DNA of 64,000 nt from Drosophila persimilis (lineage: Eukaryota; Arthropoda; Insecta; Diptera; Drosophilidae), in NCBI RefSeq assembly GCF_003286085.1, contig NW_020825356.1, forward strand, positions 744,001-808,000. Direction: 5' to 3'. Within the stretch, counting starts at the first letter, position 1; each line of letters begins with the position of its first letter. Shown one piece after another: positions 1 through 11,985 of the stretch. The notes under the pieces are model-generated. The model saw only the letters and a list, made by a program, of their open reading frames with translations, made no database searches and was not told the DNA's origin. A program made the position numbers and the translations under genes.

Positions 1-131
1 CTTGATGCTCTGCTTGATTGTGAACGGATACTCGCATCTCAACTGTCAGCGCTCGAATCGAATAATTTTGTGTGATTAGTAATTGATTGGTTTTCGAAGA
101 TAATTGGTGAAATCCTTACCTACATACTCAC

Positions 132-3100
132 CCTGGGGCACTCGGCCGGCATACTGGATGTTCTCCTTCGCTGCCTGGGCGCCACGCGGTTGCTGAGTAC
201 CGGCACCAACAAGGTGCCAGAGCTGTTATGCCGTTGTCCCCGCGCTGGGGATGCCGCTGCCTCGCCGATGGGAGGCTCCCGCTCGATATGCACTTGGCGT
301 GCGCGTTTCGGTGTGCTGCACCCTGCCTCTACGGGTACCGAACCACTGGCTCCCAGTCCGCTGGACATTTCATTTACGGTGACCACGCCAGCGATGGCTC
401 TCGCTTCGTTATATGAGGGTGGTGGGTGGTCGACCACGGTGCCGTACTGCGGGGAAACCGCCCCGCACATGGCTTGCTGTATGGTCAAAACCCTGGATAC
501 TTCCGCATGCTCTCTGCTTTTCAAAGAAAAACAAATTGTTACACAAGTCTAAAGATTCAAATCGAATAGGAATATTCAAAATATGGAAGCAATTTTAGTA
601 TTCTTAAGGAAGTATGAAAAATGGACAAATGGAATAGTCTTAGTTAAATAATTGTTTTTTCTTCGCCATTTGCGAACGATGTGAGTACAATACCAAGCTA
701 GAAATAACCTTAAACATAGGATTGACATCTGAAACCAACCTGTGCTCGACGCTATGCAAGCTGCGTGGATGGACCTCTTGTGGCATATAGTGCCGGACCG
801 AGTGCTGCATGTTTGGTTCCGCCGTGGAGCCACGACGAAGGTCTTGCTGTAGACATTGGGAAGATGACAAACAGAAGAAAGTATGAAAATTTGTCTAGAT
901 CTGAAAGGTTTTGCAGGTAAATAATGTTTGATGAGAATGTTGTTATGCTATCGAAAATGTTCAGCTATCAACTCGTTATAATTGTACAATACTATCTAGC
1001 GAATGCAAGTTCTGGATTAACTGCTATGAAGGATGTCAATTATGGAATTAAGTTATGGAAAAATGAGTTCAATCATTGATCAGTCGGTCATAAAGTATTA
1101 TGAATGCTCATGAGTATCGGTTATCGAATGTGTTACCATTAAGTTATCGCCCGCACACTTCGTCTTCCCACGTATCGACTGGCGGATACCACTTACCCGA
1201 CTGCCGCCTGCATGCTGGGCAGCAAAAATATATTCTTCGTATCGCGGTGGCGGAGCTTCAATATTTCTTAGATGCTGCCAATCCTGTACGGCCCCCACGG
1301 ATTCGATGTTCCTCGGGTCCGCATGTCGACTCTGGGTGTGCACCATGGGGACTGCGGAGCTTCGTATTAGATTCCGATCGTTCTCCTGCTGGACCCACGC
1401 CTGTACGATGGGCCGGTTTCGAAAGCCGCCGCTGTGTCTGCTGTTGACCGGCGGTATGGGCAGCATCCGCTGGTGACCCACCCCGGCACGCTCCATCTCA
1501 TACAATGGGCGATTCTCTACGAGGGAATACACTTTAGTTCACGAAAGATCGGGTTCATGTTTAAAGAGCTAGTGACTATGGACATACGGCCGTTGCTGTA
1601 ACACTGTTCTGGGCGGGACGCAGGCGTAGGTACGTCATATCTGTCTGTCGCTTTTGTACACTCGGCATCTGCGCAGACACACATAGATATCCATGAGAAG
1701 GCTGGCGGACAGAGACAAACCTCAACTGAGTGGGCATACCACCTAATGTAGTCTTTACCCGAGGGACCCGTACAGAGACGAACGCGTCTTAGTTTCGGAT
1801 GGTGAACATTGGCAGGTGCATCCACCCATGCCATCCAGCAAACTCAGTGTCTCTCTGTGTGCGTCTCTCGCAAAATATGTTCCCCAACTCAAAGTCAAAT
1901 AATGAATTAAAAAGAGGGGCGGAAGCATTCGATACCCTTGCAGAGTCCCACACCAGCTATGTTTATGGTGAATTCATCAAATTCTACAACAAGATAGCTT
2001 TAAAACGTAGGGTCTACTGCTTAAAGCAGACTGAAGGAGTAAATACTCATGGTCGAACTCAAATAGGTAAACTCGGCAAGGGTATCTTAAGGGATTCTTA
2101 CGGGCTTGTCAGTGTGCATGTGTTTTCTTAATTTTGCGTTTAGATGTTCACAGGGAAGCCAAAGTATTAATTGCTGATATTCACATATGCTTAGTGCTGA
2201 TACTCAATATAAAAGAGCGTGACATGAGATTTACGATGAAACTGTGGGAGAATGACCTTACTTAATCGATTTGTCTAAAGCTTTACTCCTGCAACAAAAA
2301 CATGCCAAAAATAACCGACTAACAACAGTCGCAATGTCTAAAACTTGTCTCCAAAATATTTACAATAAAATTCAAGGGCTCTAAAATTCTCTAACAATAC
2401 CAGGTGCTACAAAATTTTACTAAGAAATTGTAAGTCCTTCGGGTCCTGGAGTGAACTGCGATAAATGGATTTACATATCGTTCTAATTCAGTTGATTTAT
2501 GATTATGATTCATTCAGACTCTGGACAGCTAGTTATTTGTACTAATCGATCGGCCAGACAACCGATAGTTTTGCATAAATTCGAAAAACTTAAAATTTGG
2601 TACAGTTAATTGCATCTACATATAAGAAATTAGATACATTTCAGACCGATCCGACCACGCCCACCCCTACAGACCATATAAGGGACCTAAAAGGTGACTA
2701 TAGTATGTTGAAAAATGAAATGTTTGTTGATCCAAGGGTTGTCAATATACCCGGTACATACATATGTATTAGATATGTGGTGAAAGTTGATGTGTGTAAC
2801 ACCTAGAAGGAAGTGTTTCCCCAAAAAGTATATATATGTATGTATACATATATAGTCGATATAGCTCTGTCTGTCCGTCTTGTTTGACGCCTAGCTATCA
2901 GAGACTATAGCAGATGGAGAAACCAAATTTTGTCTGAGGAACCTGTGATATCGCACCGAATCAGGTTTCTTTCGAAATTTTGCCACGCTCCCTTCCGCCC
3001 CCGCAAAAGACGAAGGAAACAAAAAAATCGTCCATTTTGCGAAAAACGGTACAAAAAGAACTAAAATATATTGTATAAAATACATAAATCACAATCTCAC

Positions 3101-4720
3101 ACATGCATATACTGACTGAGTGCCGGCTTACAACGTAGAGCCGTGGCCCTTGCCGCGTGGCCCGGGTCCTAAAAAGAAGATGTGCCCTAGTCAAGCCCCG
3201 TATTCAATGGCACCGAAGTGGAACCCCTTCGCTTGCTGGTGTTCATGCAAAAAATACAGCAAAGTGTCAGAATCCTGGTTATGGAGGAAACATTAGGGTC
3301 AAGGAAATAATGTCAATGATTGAGTGACCATTTGTCGACTTTGGAGAATTTGATAGGAGAATGAGTTACAGATGTGTGTGCGCTTTTTTTTTTTAAATAA
3401 ATTGAATGTGAACACTTTTCAGCACTTGCAGATGTATAGTTTTACTCTAGCCACACTGGAAAAGCCCCTGTTCGTTGAACAAAACTTAAAACAAAATAAA
3501 TGCCAAGCTTACAAGGCTTTATCCCCTATGTGTTCAAGCATTTACCGACATCAAAGATCCGATCCGTACAGCTTCTACGTTCCTCGTCATCCAGCTCCAT
3601 TCGCCCGAACGCATCGATAGCTACTGCTACACTGCTGGCCCCATTAACCGGCAGCTGGCGACGGATGGATCCTGACCGGGGCGGTATTTGCATTTGTGGC
3701 CCGTATGCATGGTGATAGCCGCTTGAGGATCCAGCGGTGGCCACTGATGGTGGTGTGTAGCCACTTGTGGAACCAGCGCTGACCTCTAGCTGTAAATTAT
3801 GATGTGAATGGAATGAAGATTGAGGCGACTAGGATAGGCAGATGTGGTTGGAAGGAGAAGGGATCCTTTAGAAGAATAAAAACTATAAACCTTGCAATTT
3901 ACCTCAAGCGGGGTACGTGGCTGCTCTTGAGCCAGTCTTGGCCTGAGATGGTCGGCGCTTGCTGGCGGTACATTTCCGCCGCCACCGCCCATGCCCCCGC
4001 CGCCGACCGGACCCGGCGTCAGTTGCATATTCGTACCACTGGAGCTGGAACTTACATTTGGGCCCAAAAGCATGGGCCCGAGGCCGGTATGGCTGAGGCC
4101 TGGGCTGTTATGGTGTTGAGCGTTGCGGTCATGGGTCGAGCGCAGCGTGTGAATGCGTCCGGGGGGCAAGCAGGGGTAGTGGACCGACGGCTCGTTAACG
4201 TCGCTTGTTTCGCGATAGAATTCTCCACCGCTACTAATGCTGGCGCGGCGTCCGCGTTGAGCATTTTGAAGCTGCTGCAGATGCTGCCGATGCTGGAAGC
4301 TGCGCTCGGTGCTGTCGTCACGATCAGAGCGGCCGCTGGCGCTGTTGCTTCGTAAGCTGCCACCGCAGCGTCCGCGCTGCGGGTTCATCTTTCTGGGCTT
4401 GGGTCGCGGTATGGGTATTACCTGCAATGGACACGAGAGAGAGAGAGGCGAAATAGCAGGCCGGACGATCGGCAGGTGAGTAACTGATTCGCGTTAATCG
4501 TGCACTGAGTGGTCGAGGGAGGGGCAGGGACCGCTGGGGCACCGGTCGGGGTCAGTGGCGTCTGTGTGGACGTGGACGGGGGGGCGGCTACCTTATCCTC
4601 CAGCATGTGGGCAAAGAGCTCTGCATGGTCCTCGTCTTCGTTCATCATGTCGAAGAAATTCTTGAACGTTTCCGGAAACGAGGCCGGAAATTGGACCCGC
4701 GCATCCAGCTGGGTATCCAT
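132..4720 (-). CDS. Proline-rich PPxY-motif protein, N-terminal 572 residues (gene continues past the left edge)
   Basis: I do not recognise this gene. Six exons fit together on the minus strand with matching phases: 4592-4720 (ATG at 4720), 3903-4421, 3546-3789, 1197-1531, 740-846 and 132-513, giving 572 codons before a good GTGAGT donor at 126-131. Exon 1 encodes an acidic start (43 residues, MNEDEDHAELF). Exon 2 is low-complexity with a Gly/Pro/Ser run and a basic stretch (IPRPKPRK). Two PPxY motifs, PPPRYEEY (about residues 391-398) and PPPSYNEA (about 475-482), suggest binding to WW-domain proteins such as Nedd4-type ligases; that is inference from the motif class. No membrane segment or signal peptide is visible in this part. 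Introns are 170, 113, 2014, 350 and 226 bases. The ATG lies in a good context (CACCATGG). The C-terminus lies outside the window, so no enzyme class can be assigned. Confidence 0.8.
1931..2086. repeat. Small inverted-repeat segment inside the 2 kb intron
   Basis: The 11-base arms GATACCCTTGC (1931-1941) and GCAAGGGTATC (2076-2086) are perfect inverted copies 134 bases apart. Arms of the ATACCCTTGC type often mark ends of small dispersed fly repeats. It lies in the third-to-fourth exon intron of the PPxY gene. It may be a short MITE or a Helitron-derived fragment; no target duplication was identified. Confidence 0.4.
2745..3030 (+). mobile_element. Degraded mini-me/DINE-1-like element fragment (intronic)
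   Basis: It shows the same order of blocks as the long copy at 24.0-25.2 kb: a TATACCCGGTAC start, GTGTGTAACACC followed by AGAAGG, a TA-rich run, a short GTCY run, then the GACGCCTAG module and the CTTCCGCCCCCGCAAA block. The central conserved core is mostly lost. These are non-coding Helitron-related elements. The copy is old and lies inside an intron of the PPxY gene. Confidence 0.6.
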
Positions 4721-5092
4721 GGTGATCCCGCGTTTTTCCGCTTTTCCGTTTCCGTTTTCTTTTTCGTTTTCGTTTTCTTGCTCTTTGTTTCTTGTTCACT
4801 TCTCTTCTGCTTTCTTCTCGACTTCGTTTGGTTCCTATTATTATTACTTTTGTTTGCGAGAAATATGTTTTAAGGGAGGTGCGTGGCCCCACGACGACTG
4901 TCTGCCACAGACACAGACCCACAGAGCCAAGACACATATTCGGGGGACATGCAAGAAGAGAACACGCATCAAAGTCATTAGACGGGATAGCGAAGAGCGT
5001 GATGGAGGCAGGATAGCAGGCGGTGTGTGTGTGTGTGTGAGTGTGCGTGATCGCGTGTGTGTGTTTGTGTGCTTGCATCTATAGATGTACAT
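4721..5092 (-). other. Probable 5' leader and upstream DNA of the PPxY gene, with simple repeats
   Basis: Directly upstream of the ATG at 4720 the minus strand is purine-rich with GAAAAC-like units (about 4734-4790), as often seen in fly 5' leaders. A GT-rich run follows at 5022-5062. No clear TATA or Inr was found, so the transcription start is not placed, and further 5' non-coding exons may lie upstream. Confidence 0.35.
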
Positions 5093-5739
5093 ATGTATGG
5101 TTTGGTATACGTTAGCTATTATTACGAGTATCTACAAATTCGTTGGACTATTAAAATCAAGCCTTCCGCCTGAACGTCAAGCAGTGCAAGCAGTGTCCGA
5201 CATACAATATCTATATACAATCTAATGCTAGTGGAAAAAAAGCTGTCGGACTCTGTTCAGAATTAATTCGCTAAATAACTTAAGTAATTATTATGCTTAG
5301 AGATGCTCTCACTCCCTTTTAGCTGTTGAGGTTTGGCCAAACGGCTGCACCTTAACCGATTATCCATCGATTTGTATGCCTTATTAATGTACCTATACCA
5401 ACAAAAATTGTTTTCTACTTTTCCGAGTTTTCAAAGGGAACATTTTGAAAAATTATACCGCAAAAAATTAAAAGTTTTGAATTTTGAAGCTTAATATTAA
5501 CCAGATGATAAGATTAACCTACAAAGTGTTCGGGTAGCATTTAAAGCTATATTCATCAGCTTTTCAGCATTTCAGAATTATAACCAGATGTAAGATACTT
5601 AATTTATGTGAAAACTGCAATACCTCTGATAAAAACAGGAACAAAATACTAGATTACAAAAATTTCTTAAACAAAATTAAACCATAAAAAGCAAGAAACA
5701 TGTTTATAAAATTTGTTTAGGCCCCAAATCTATCAGAAA
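5093..5739. other. Gene-free stretch upstream of the PPxY gene
   Basis: No convincing ORF, splice chain, RNA gene or repeat was seen. The DNA is AT-rich. It could hold the promoter of the PPxY gene, but no core-promoter motif stands out. Confidence 0.4.
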
Positions 5740-6700
5740 CGAGGGGGAACGTTGTGAGTTGCTGCAAAAACCGCAACTCTACATTTATACCCGATACTTA
5801 GTCAGCATGACTCTCCCCCACCAGATGGCGCTAACAGTGCACGACACGAAAAAGAGTGCGTGCGAGAGAGACAGAAAATTATTATTACAATAATTTTTGA
5901 TTTTTATTGTATAATTATTATTTTTTAATTTATTAATTATTATTATAATTATTCTTGATTTGTATTGTATAAATATTATTCTTGATATTTAATGAATAAT
6001 TATTATTATAAAAATTATTCTTGAATTTCATTGAATAATTATTATTATTATTATAATTATTATTTTTGATTTTTAATGAATAATGATTATTTTTGATTTT
6101 TAATGAGTAATTATTGATTTGGATTCTAATTGTTTAATTCTTATTTTTGATTTGTATTATTTTTGCTTAAAATAAAACTCAAAAAATTAAAAAAAAGAGG
6201 GGAAACGAAGTTTTTTTAAATATACGTTTAATAGTGAGATCTAACAGGAGTGTGGATACCAAATTTGTTTACTCTAGCCTTAATAGTCTCTGTGATTTGT
6301 GGATGCCCCAGATTTTCGTCCTTTGCGGGGGCGGAAGGGGGTGTGTCGAAATTTTGAAACTAACTTGTCAAGGTCCGATATCACAGGAGTGTGGATGTGT
6401 AACACCCAGAAGGAAGCGTTTCCGAGCCAATAAGTATATATATTCTTGATCAGCATCAATAGCCGAGTCGATATAAACATGTCTGTCTGTCCGTCTGTCC
6501 GTTCGTCTTGTTTGACGCCTAGTTCTCATAGACTATACAACCTAGAGTCACTACATTTTGTATACAGACTCCTGTGATATCATACTGTCCAAAGTATTTT
6601 TCAAAATTTTCACCAAGTTCTCTCTCTCTCACACACACAAACTCTGCCTCATTTTGGTGTAGACAGATATGTATATACAAAAATGTAAAAGAAAAAACAA
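5740..6700. mobile_element. Chimeric mini-me/Helitron-like element with AT-rich tandem core
   Basis: The left part (5740-5880) is the reverse complement of the right end of the 24.0-25.2 kb element, including CGAGGGGGAACGTTGTGAG and a degraded terminal hairpin. The middle (about 5880-6180) is an AT-rich tandem array. Then 6225-6390 is a reversed internal module (the CTTTGCGGGGGCGGAAGGGG block), followed by a forward core from 6391: TGTAACACCCAGAAGG, a TA run, CTTGATCAGCATCAATAGCC, GTCY repeats at 6480-6510 and the GACGCCTAG module. The two orientations meet at about 6391-6396. No coding capacity is present, as is usual for these non-autonomous elements. Confidence 0.7.
5880..6180. repeat. AT-rich tandem array, unit about 45-60 bases
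   Basis: Roughly six imperfect copies of a unit built from ATTATTATTATAATTATT plus TTGATTTTTATTGAATAA, progressively degraded toward the right. It sits entirely within the chimeric mini-me element and is absent from the other long copy in this window, so it expanded after that insertion. Confidence 0.6.
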
Positions 6701-8245
6701 AAAAAAATATAATTTATATATATAAAAGTCTCCCAAGCGGTTCGACCGATTTTTAGGACATTTTTTGTTCATCCCCTTTGCAAATAGCGATACCAAACTA
6801 CATATAAGAGACAAATATTGCATAGAAGAAAAAAACTGGAGTGCAAAGGGATCCCCATTCGTGAACAGCTGAGGGGGGGCACCATTTGAAGTCCGTCTCA
6901 GTCCCGCATTCTCTACGGGTTCCTTCTTTTTTTTTTCCATCAGCCAAACTTAAAAAGTTATCAGAGCGCCCGACACTTTCGAAGCTAAAGGCAGGGGGGC
7001 TGGAGGTGCTTTAAATTCAAATTTACATACATACAATCACTGTCGAAAGGTAAATTGTTTATGCCGTTCATTTGACGAACTCTCCCCGCATAAAACCATC
7101 GTTTAGAGAAACTGATTGCATGGCCGAATATTCTGGAATGGATTTGTGATTTTAATGGATGCAAATGATCTAAATTTGTTTCTGATATGGATTGACTTGG
7201 ATTGAAATCCATACCTCCAAATGGGAACGGGACAGAAACTTATCACTGTTTCAATAGAGGAACGAAGGAACGAAATGGGAATGGTAAATGTTCAATTTGG
7301 ATGTATAGTGGTACGAGAGCGGTATGATGGCAAGGATCAAGTTGATACTGAAATTCAATGCGACAATCATTTATGTACATATGTATATGAAAGAAGAAAA
7401 AATTCCACGAGCGAGAAGTGAAGAAAAAAGGGAATGGGATGGAAAAAATGTTTATGCAAAATGAGATAGTAAAGGAACGAAAAGGATAGAACATATGCAT
7501 ACATTAAAAACTGGAAAAACGCCGGAATTTAAAATAGTTGAAATGTAGGGAGGGGAGCGTAATAGAGTAAATAATTGGACTATGTAAAAAATGCAGTGCA
7601 TAGTGCAGAGAGGGTGGTGAATAGAGCTAGAATGTGGGGAAAAGGGTAATGAATTCATAGAGGAAAAAAAGTGAAAAATACGAGTAAATGGGGACAAAGA
7701 TAGCAAACTGTTGCGCTTGTGGGGAAAATCCTGCAGAAGGGAAACGTATCGGAAGACTGTGTAAAGTGACGCAAGAGTAATGACACCAAATCAGCTTTGC
7801 TTTCGGCTTACATACACCTCCTCTGTACCTCCTCCCGTGCACATGTCCCAGCCCTTGGAGGAGGGCTTTCCCTCCCTAACGACTTCAATATGTGGTAAGC
7901 CATGAGGGCGTGGCCGAGTGCAGTACAGTCTAGACAGGCGGCAGCACCACAGAATTCCGGACACCCCCAACAAAGGTCAGGCTGTTGACCCGACTTGGTG
8001 GTGCAGGCGTCCGTTGTGGAAAAAGGCTTGTCAGGATTTGCTTAAGAATGTTACGAGTGTGTGATAGTCACCCGAGCATCTTTACGATGTGGCACAACAC
8101 TTTAATTTCCATAGTGATACCCCCTGAGCTAATTTGCCAATTTGCAATGGGGGAGGGGCAAGGGTTTCTATGGGCACCGGCCCCAGTCCCTACAATTCCT
8201 AAACATCCGCGCCCCCTGCCAATTAGTGGGGCCCTAGCGGAAGTC
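6701..8245. other. Gene-free stretch
   Basis: Scanned on both strands. Short open frames lack splice partners or family resemblance. No RNA gene was seen. Confidence 0.4.
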
Positions 8246-8246
8246 A

Positions 8247-8275
<29 letters not shown>
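8246..8275. repeat. (TC)n dinucleotide repeat
   Basis: Uninterrupted CT dinucleotides followed by a pyrimidine tract to about 8290 and a short GTGTGT run. Confidence 0.9.
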
Positions 8276-8277
<2 letters not shown>

Positions 8278-10732
8278 TTTCCCTCTCTATGTGTGTGTAT
8301 ATATTCTTTCTTCGTTCGTCAGCCCCAAGCCCAACCATGTCAAGTGGAGACCTGCTGCCCCAGACTCTCCGCTGGCGTCAAGCTTATTAAAAAGTTGCGG
8401 ACACAGTGAAGGGGGTAGAGATTGCCAGCTGGCGGATGGTTAGCGGGGGACCTGTTTGTCTGGCTTTGCTAAGCGTTTTAAGCGTTTAGTGCCCTCGTAA
8501 GAGTGGTGCCACAAAACAAGGGCAGCCGCTTCACCTGCTCTACTCCTGCACCTTTGTCAAGAGGACGTGGCACGACACACATACAAATGCGCGCATGTAA
8601 GCCCTTCATCATATCATTTGTGGACCTTTTAATTAGCAAACCAAATGCAAGTCCCACTAAGCATATGGGCATTTGAGGAAGGCGCTTTGGCGTTCAAGGT
8701 ATCCGCCTCGTATTTACTCTCGTGCGACGAGTCGAAAATACAGATAAAATCTAATAAATCGAAATAGTGTGTATGTACATTTACACCCCTTCCACTGCAT
8801 GTGCATACGTATACTACTTACATACAAATGTGTGTCAGTGTGTTATTTCATGTTTTGTAATCAACTCTAGCCTTCCGGGCCTCCCTTTTTTCGGTACACC
8901 TCCGCTCCAGCCTTGAGTAATTTCACAGCACTCGAAGACTTTTCTGTGTGTACACAACACTAGGGAGCTGCCAACATGTTGATGCGATAGTTGACAGTTG
9001 AAGTTGAAAGTTGCTTCGATAGTTGCTGTTGCTGTTCCTTTGGCTTCTGTTTCCTTTTGGATCACTTGACTTTGTGCCCCTTCTCTCCGTTTCCGGTTCC
9101 GGTTCCGGTTCTGGTTCTGGCTCTCTTTCTCTTTCCGTGATTGTTTGCATAGGTCACGACATGGTTGCTCTTTGTGACGGGTGCCCTCTGGCCGAAGGCC
9201 GACTGCTGACGGCCGACGACTGATGCTGATAATTTATGCCACACTGACCCAAATCCAGGACGGGAAAGGACGGGGCCAGACAGCGGGTTTTTTTTTTCAT
9301 GGGGAAGGCAAGGGCAAAGGAGCAGATAAAGTGGCATTTGGACTTGCCACCAAACAACAACATCAAATACATCAAACACAGAAAATACATCAAAAACACC
9401 TAGAAAATATGTTGTAAGTAAAGAAAAGAAACACAAAAAAAGTACGGAAAAGACGTGGATGGGACAAAAGTGAATAAAAAGGCGCCTGGAATTTGATTAG
9501 CACAACTTTAAAACACATGATGTGGCAAAAGTGAACGTAATATGCGAAAAGGACCACGAAAAGTAAATAAAATGCGATGAAAATAATGAATGGGGACATT
9601 CCAAGAGAGATTGAGAGATGATAGAGAGAGAGGGAGAAACTGAGCACCTTATAAATTTTAAATGTTTCCCTATCGAATCCATAAACTATTCTCACTGAAA
9701 GCTTAACAAATAATGTTCAGATTAAATTGATCCGATTACTCGTATTTGTGTTTAATTTATTGTATACACGGTATACGCACCGAAAGCAGGGTATAAACGC
9801 AGCAAAAGGATAACGGCGAGGAGCTCTCTGACGAGTTGTTTGTCTCCGAACCGAACCCGATCCGAGGGTCAATTGATGACTAACGAGCATGAAGCAAATT
9901 AAATTTGAATAAATTTTAAGATAATTGATTAATTGCAATTGCAAGAATGGACACAAAAGACATAATTTGAGCTGGCACTGTATTTGTTGGTACCAAATCA
10001 AAGCACTTTCGAAACACCAAAACAATACTGAGCACCGAGCACGAGCTTCGCCTGTATCAAGTGGGCGGTCTAGAAGTCGACTTTAAACAGAATATGTTCA
10101 TAGCGGAATCAGAATCTGGACTTTTGTGAATTATAAAGCAACTTAGGATCCATCCTCTAGACTTTGCTTAAAGGCAATGACGATTTTCCCTCCTAATTGG
10201 TTATTTTTTAAATGGAGAATTAAGACTGCATGCGCTCTAAGCCGATGTGGCCAAAGAAGATTTAAATAAATCCCAAGACACGTGTACCAAATCACATAAG
10301 CGCTAATTACGGCCACTGAATGTCTCTGTGTGTGTGGGGCAAAAATTATGGGAATTAAAAATCAAATCGGATTGGAAGGACCCAGGCTTGTGGGCAATAT
10401 AGTTGTCTGTCACTGAGCTAAGACCTCCATGCTCCACAGGCGATTGTCGAGTTTACAAAGGTGGAGGGGCGGACGATTTGCACCCATGGATGCTGGAAGC
10501 CAAGTATATTTGCAACTGAATTTGAACCTGCGCTCAGTTTGAGCTGAACTTTGAAGGGTTTACATCGTATATGTTTCGCTAACCCACGCACCAGCCCACA
10601 CATTGGCCTTGGATGTGCCTTGGCATGTGCGCATGAGAGAACTCTTGGAATTAATATCTCTGTAGCGATCCACCTGTTCAGCTGTGAAAGCATTTCCATG
10701 CCACATCACACCATTGCGCGCGGCCCCGCACT

Positions 10733-10790
10733 CGTACCCGTACCCGTAACCGTACCCGTACCCGTACCCGTACCCGTACCCGTCCCGTTC
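10733..10790. repeat. Hexanucleotide repeat (GTACCC)n
   Basis: About nine tandem copies with one AACCGT variant near the left end. A pure hexamer array of this length is likely length-variable between individuals. Confidence 0.85.
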
Positions 10791-11935
10791 TATGGACGAT
10801 AATTAATCAGACGTTAATTGGGCCCCATTCCCAATAATAGTTGATGCTTCAAAAGCCACTACTCGCAGCGACTCGGAGACCGAGACAGAGACCGAGACCG
10901 AGACCGAGGCCAAGTCGGAGGGAGGGCGCCCACTAAGATGCGTCTAATTTTAATTGGACACATGCATACCGCATTTGGTCTGCTGGAGATGGCGGCTGGT
11001 CATTGGGCTTGAATGGCTTCGCCAAGAATAATTGTAATGGCCCTTCCGTTCAGCTCCACCGCAGTGGTCGCCGGCAGTCCCGCTCCACCGGTTGCCACAC
11101 ATCCCTGAATGCCCTTTGGCATCACTGCCTCTCATTGCGCGAACATCTTTAGTACGAATATCCTTTACATTTAAAATATATTCATCTTCACAATCAATTG
11201 TTCATTACATTTTCCCCTTACGCCTTTGTGGTCTCTTTCTGTAAAGGCATACAGGGTTTTGGCAGCAAATTCCTCTTTTACACAGGAACTGTCCCCAGCT
11301 GTGGCATGCACCGAAGATGGAACAGAACACAGAACACTCAAAGCTGTATATTCCCCAAATGAGTCAATCAAAGCGAATCAGAAATTAAAGAGCAGAAGAA
11401 CTATAAGCCAACTGGAAGGACGATTTCGGTATGGCATTGTACTAAGAAATAACACAAAAATCTATCTTTTGTGTACAAGAATGGTCTATGGTTGGTCTAT
11501 GATGCTATGAGTACCAATCACTCACAAAAAATGACCCACCGACCCCACAATTTTCTGCTCTTTATTGCGTTTGAAAAAATATTTACAGGAGTATAATCTT
11601 CAGACAATAGTCGACCAGGATGCTAATTGTGCGGACACACGAAGCCGTGATTAGTATTCCAACGTAGTAATGAACTGAACTGAAGCTTAGCTTTACGGAC
11701 CCGCTGCATAAGCAGTCAAAAGGTTTTGTTGGGCGAATATGTCAATGGCGAAATATTTTTAATTAAAATTAAGTCGCACGATAGAGCGGGCGCCAAATAA
11801 AGCCTCCACTTCAGCTGTGATGGAGCAAGTCATCGTCGTCTTGCATGACCGGGGGGGCCGTTGCGATGGCAGTCGGAAATAATTCAAGCGACTGTCAGAC
11901 TGGCGTGCCACTTCATTTGTAGTCAGTCCCCTTTC

Positions 11936-11985
11936 CCACAGCCACAGCCACATCCACAGCCACATCCACAGCCACAGCCAGACCA
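11936..11985. repeat. Short minisatellite of CCACAG / CCACATC units
   Basis: Alternating CCACAG and CCACATC units in tandem. It is not part of a supported reading frame. Confidence 0.75.

Noticed and set aside
1799..2131. 110-codon plus-strand ORF within the PPxY gene intron
   Set aside because: It spans the small inverted-repeat insert and has no coding features.
4500..4591. In-frame continuation of PPxY gene exon 1 past 4592 (Pro/Thr-rich)
   Set aside because: A consensus donor AAG|GTAGCC at 4592/4591 matches the phase of the next exon. Donors farther along either break the frame or are not GT.
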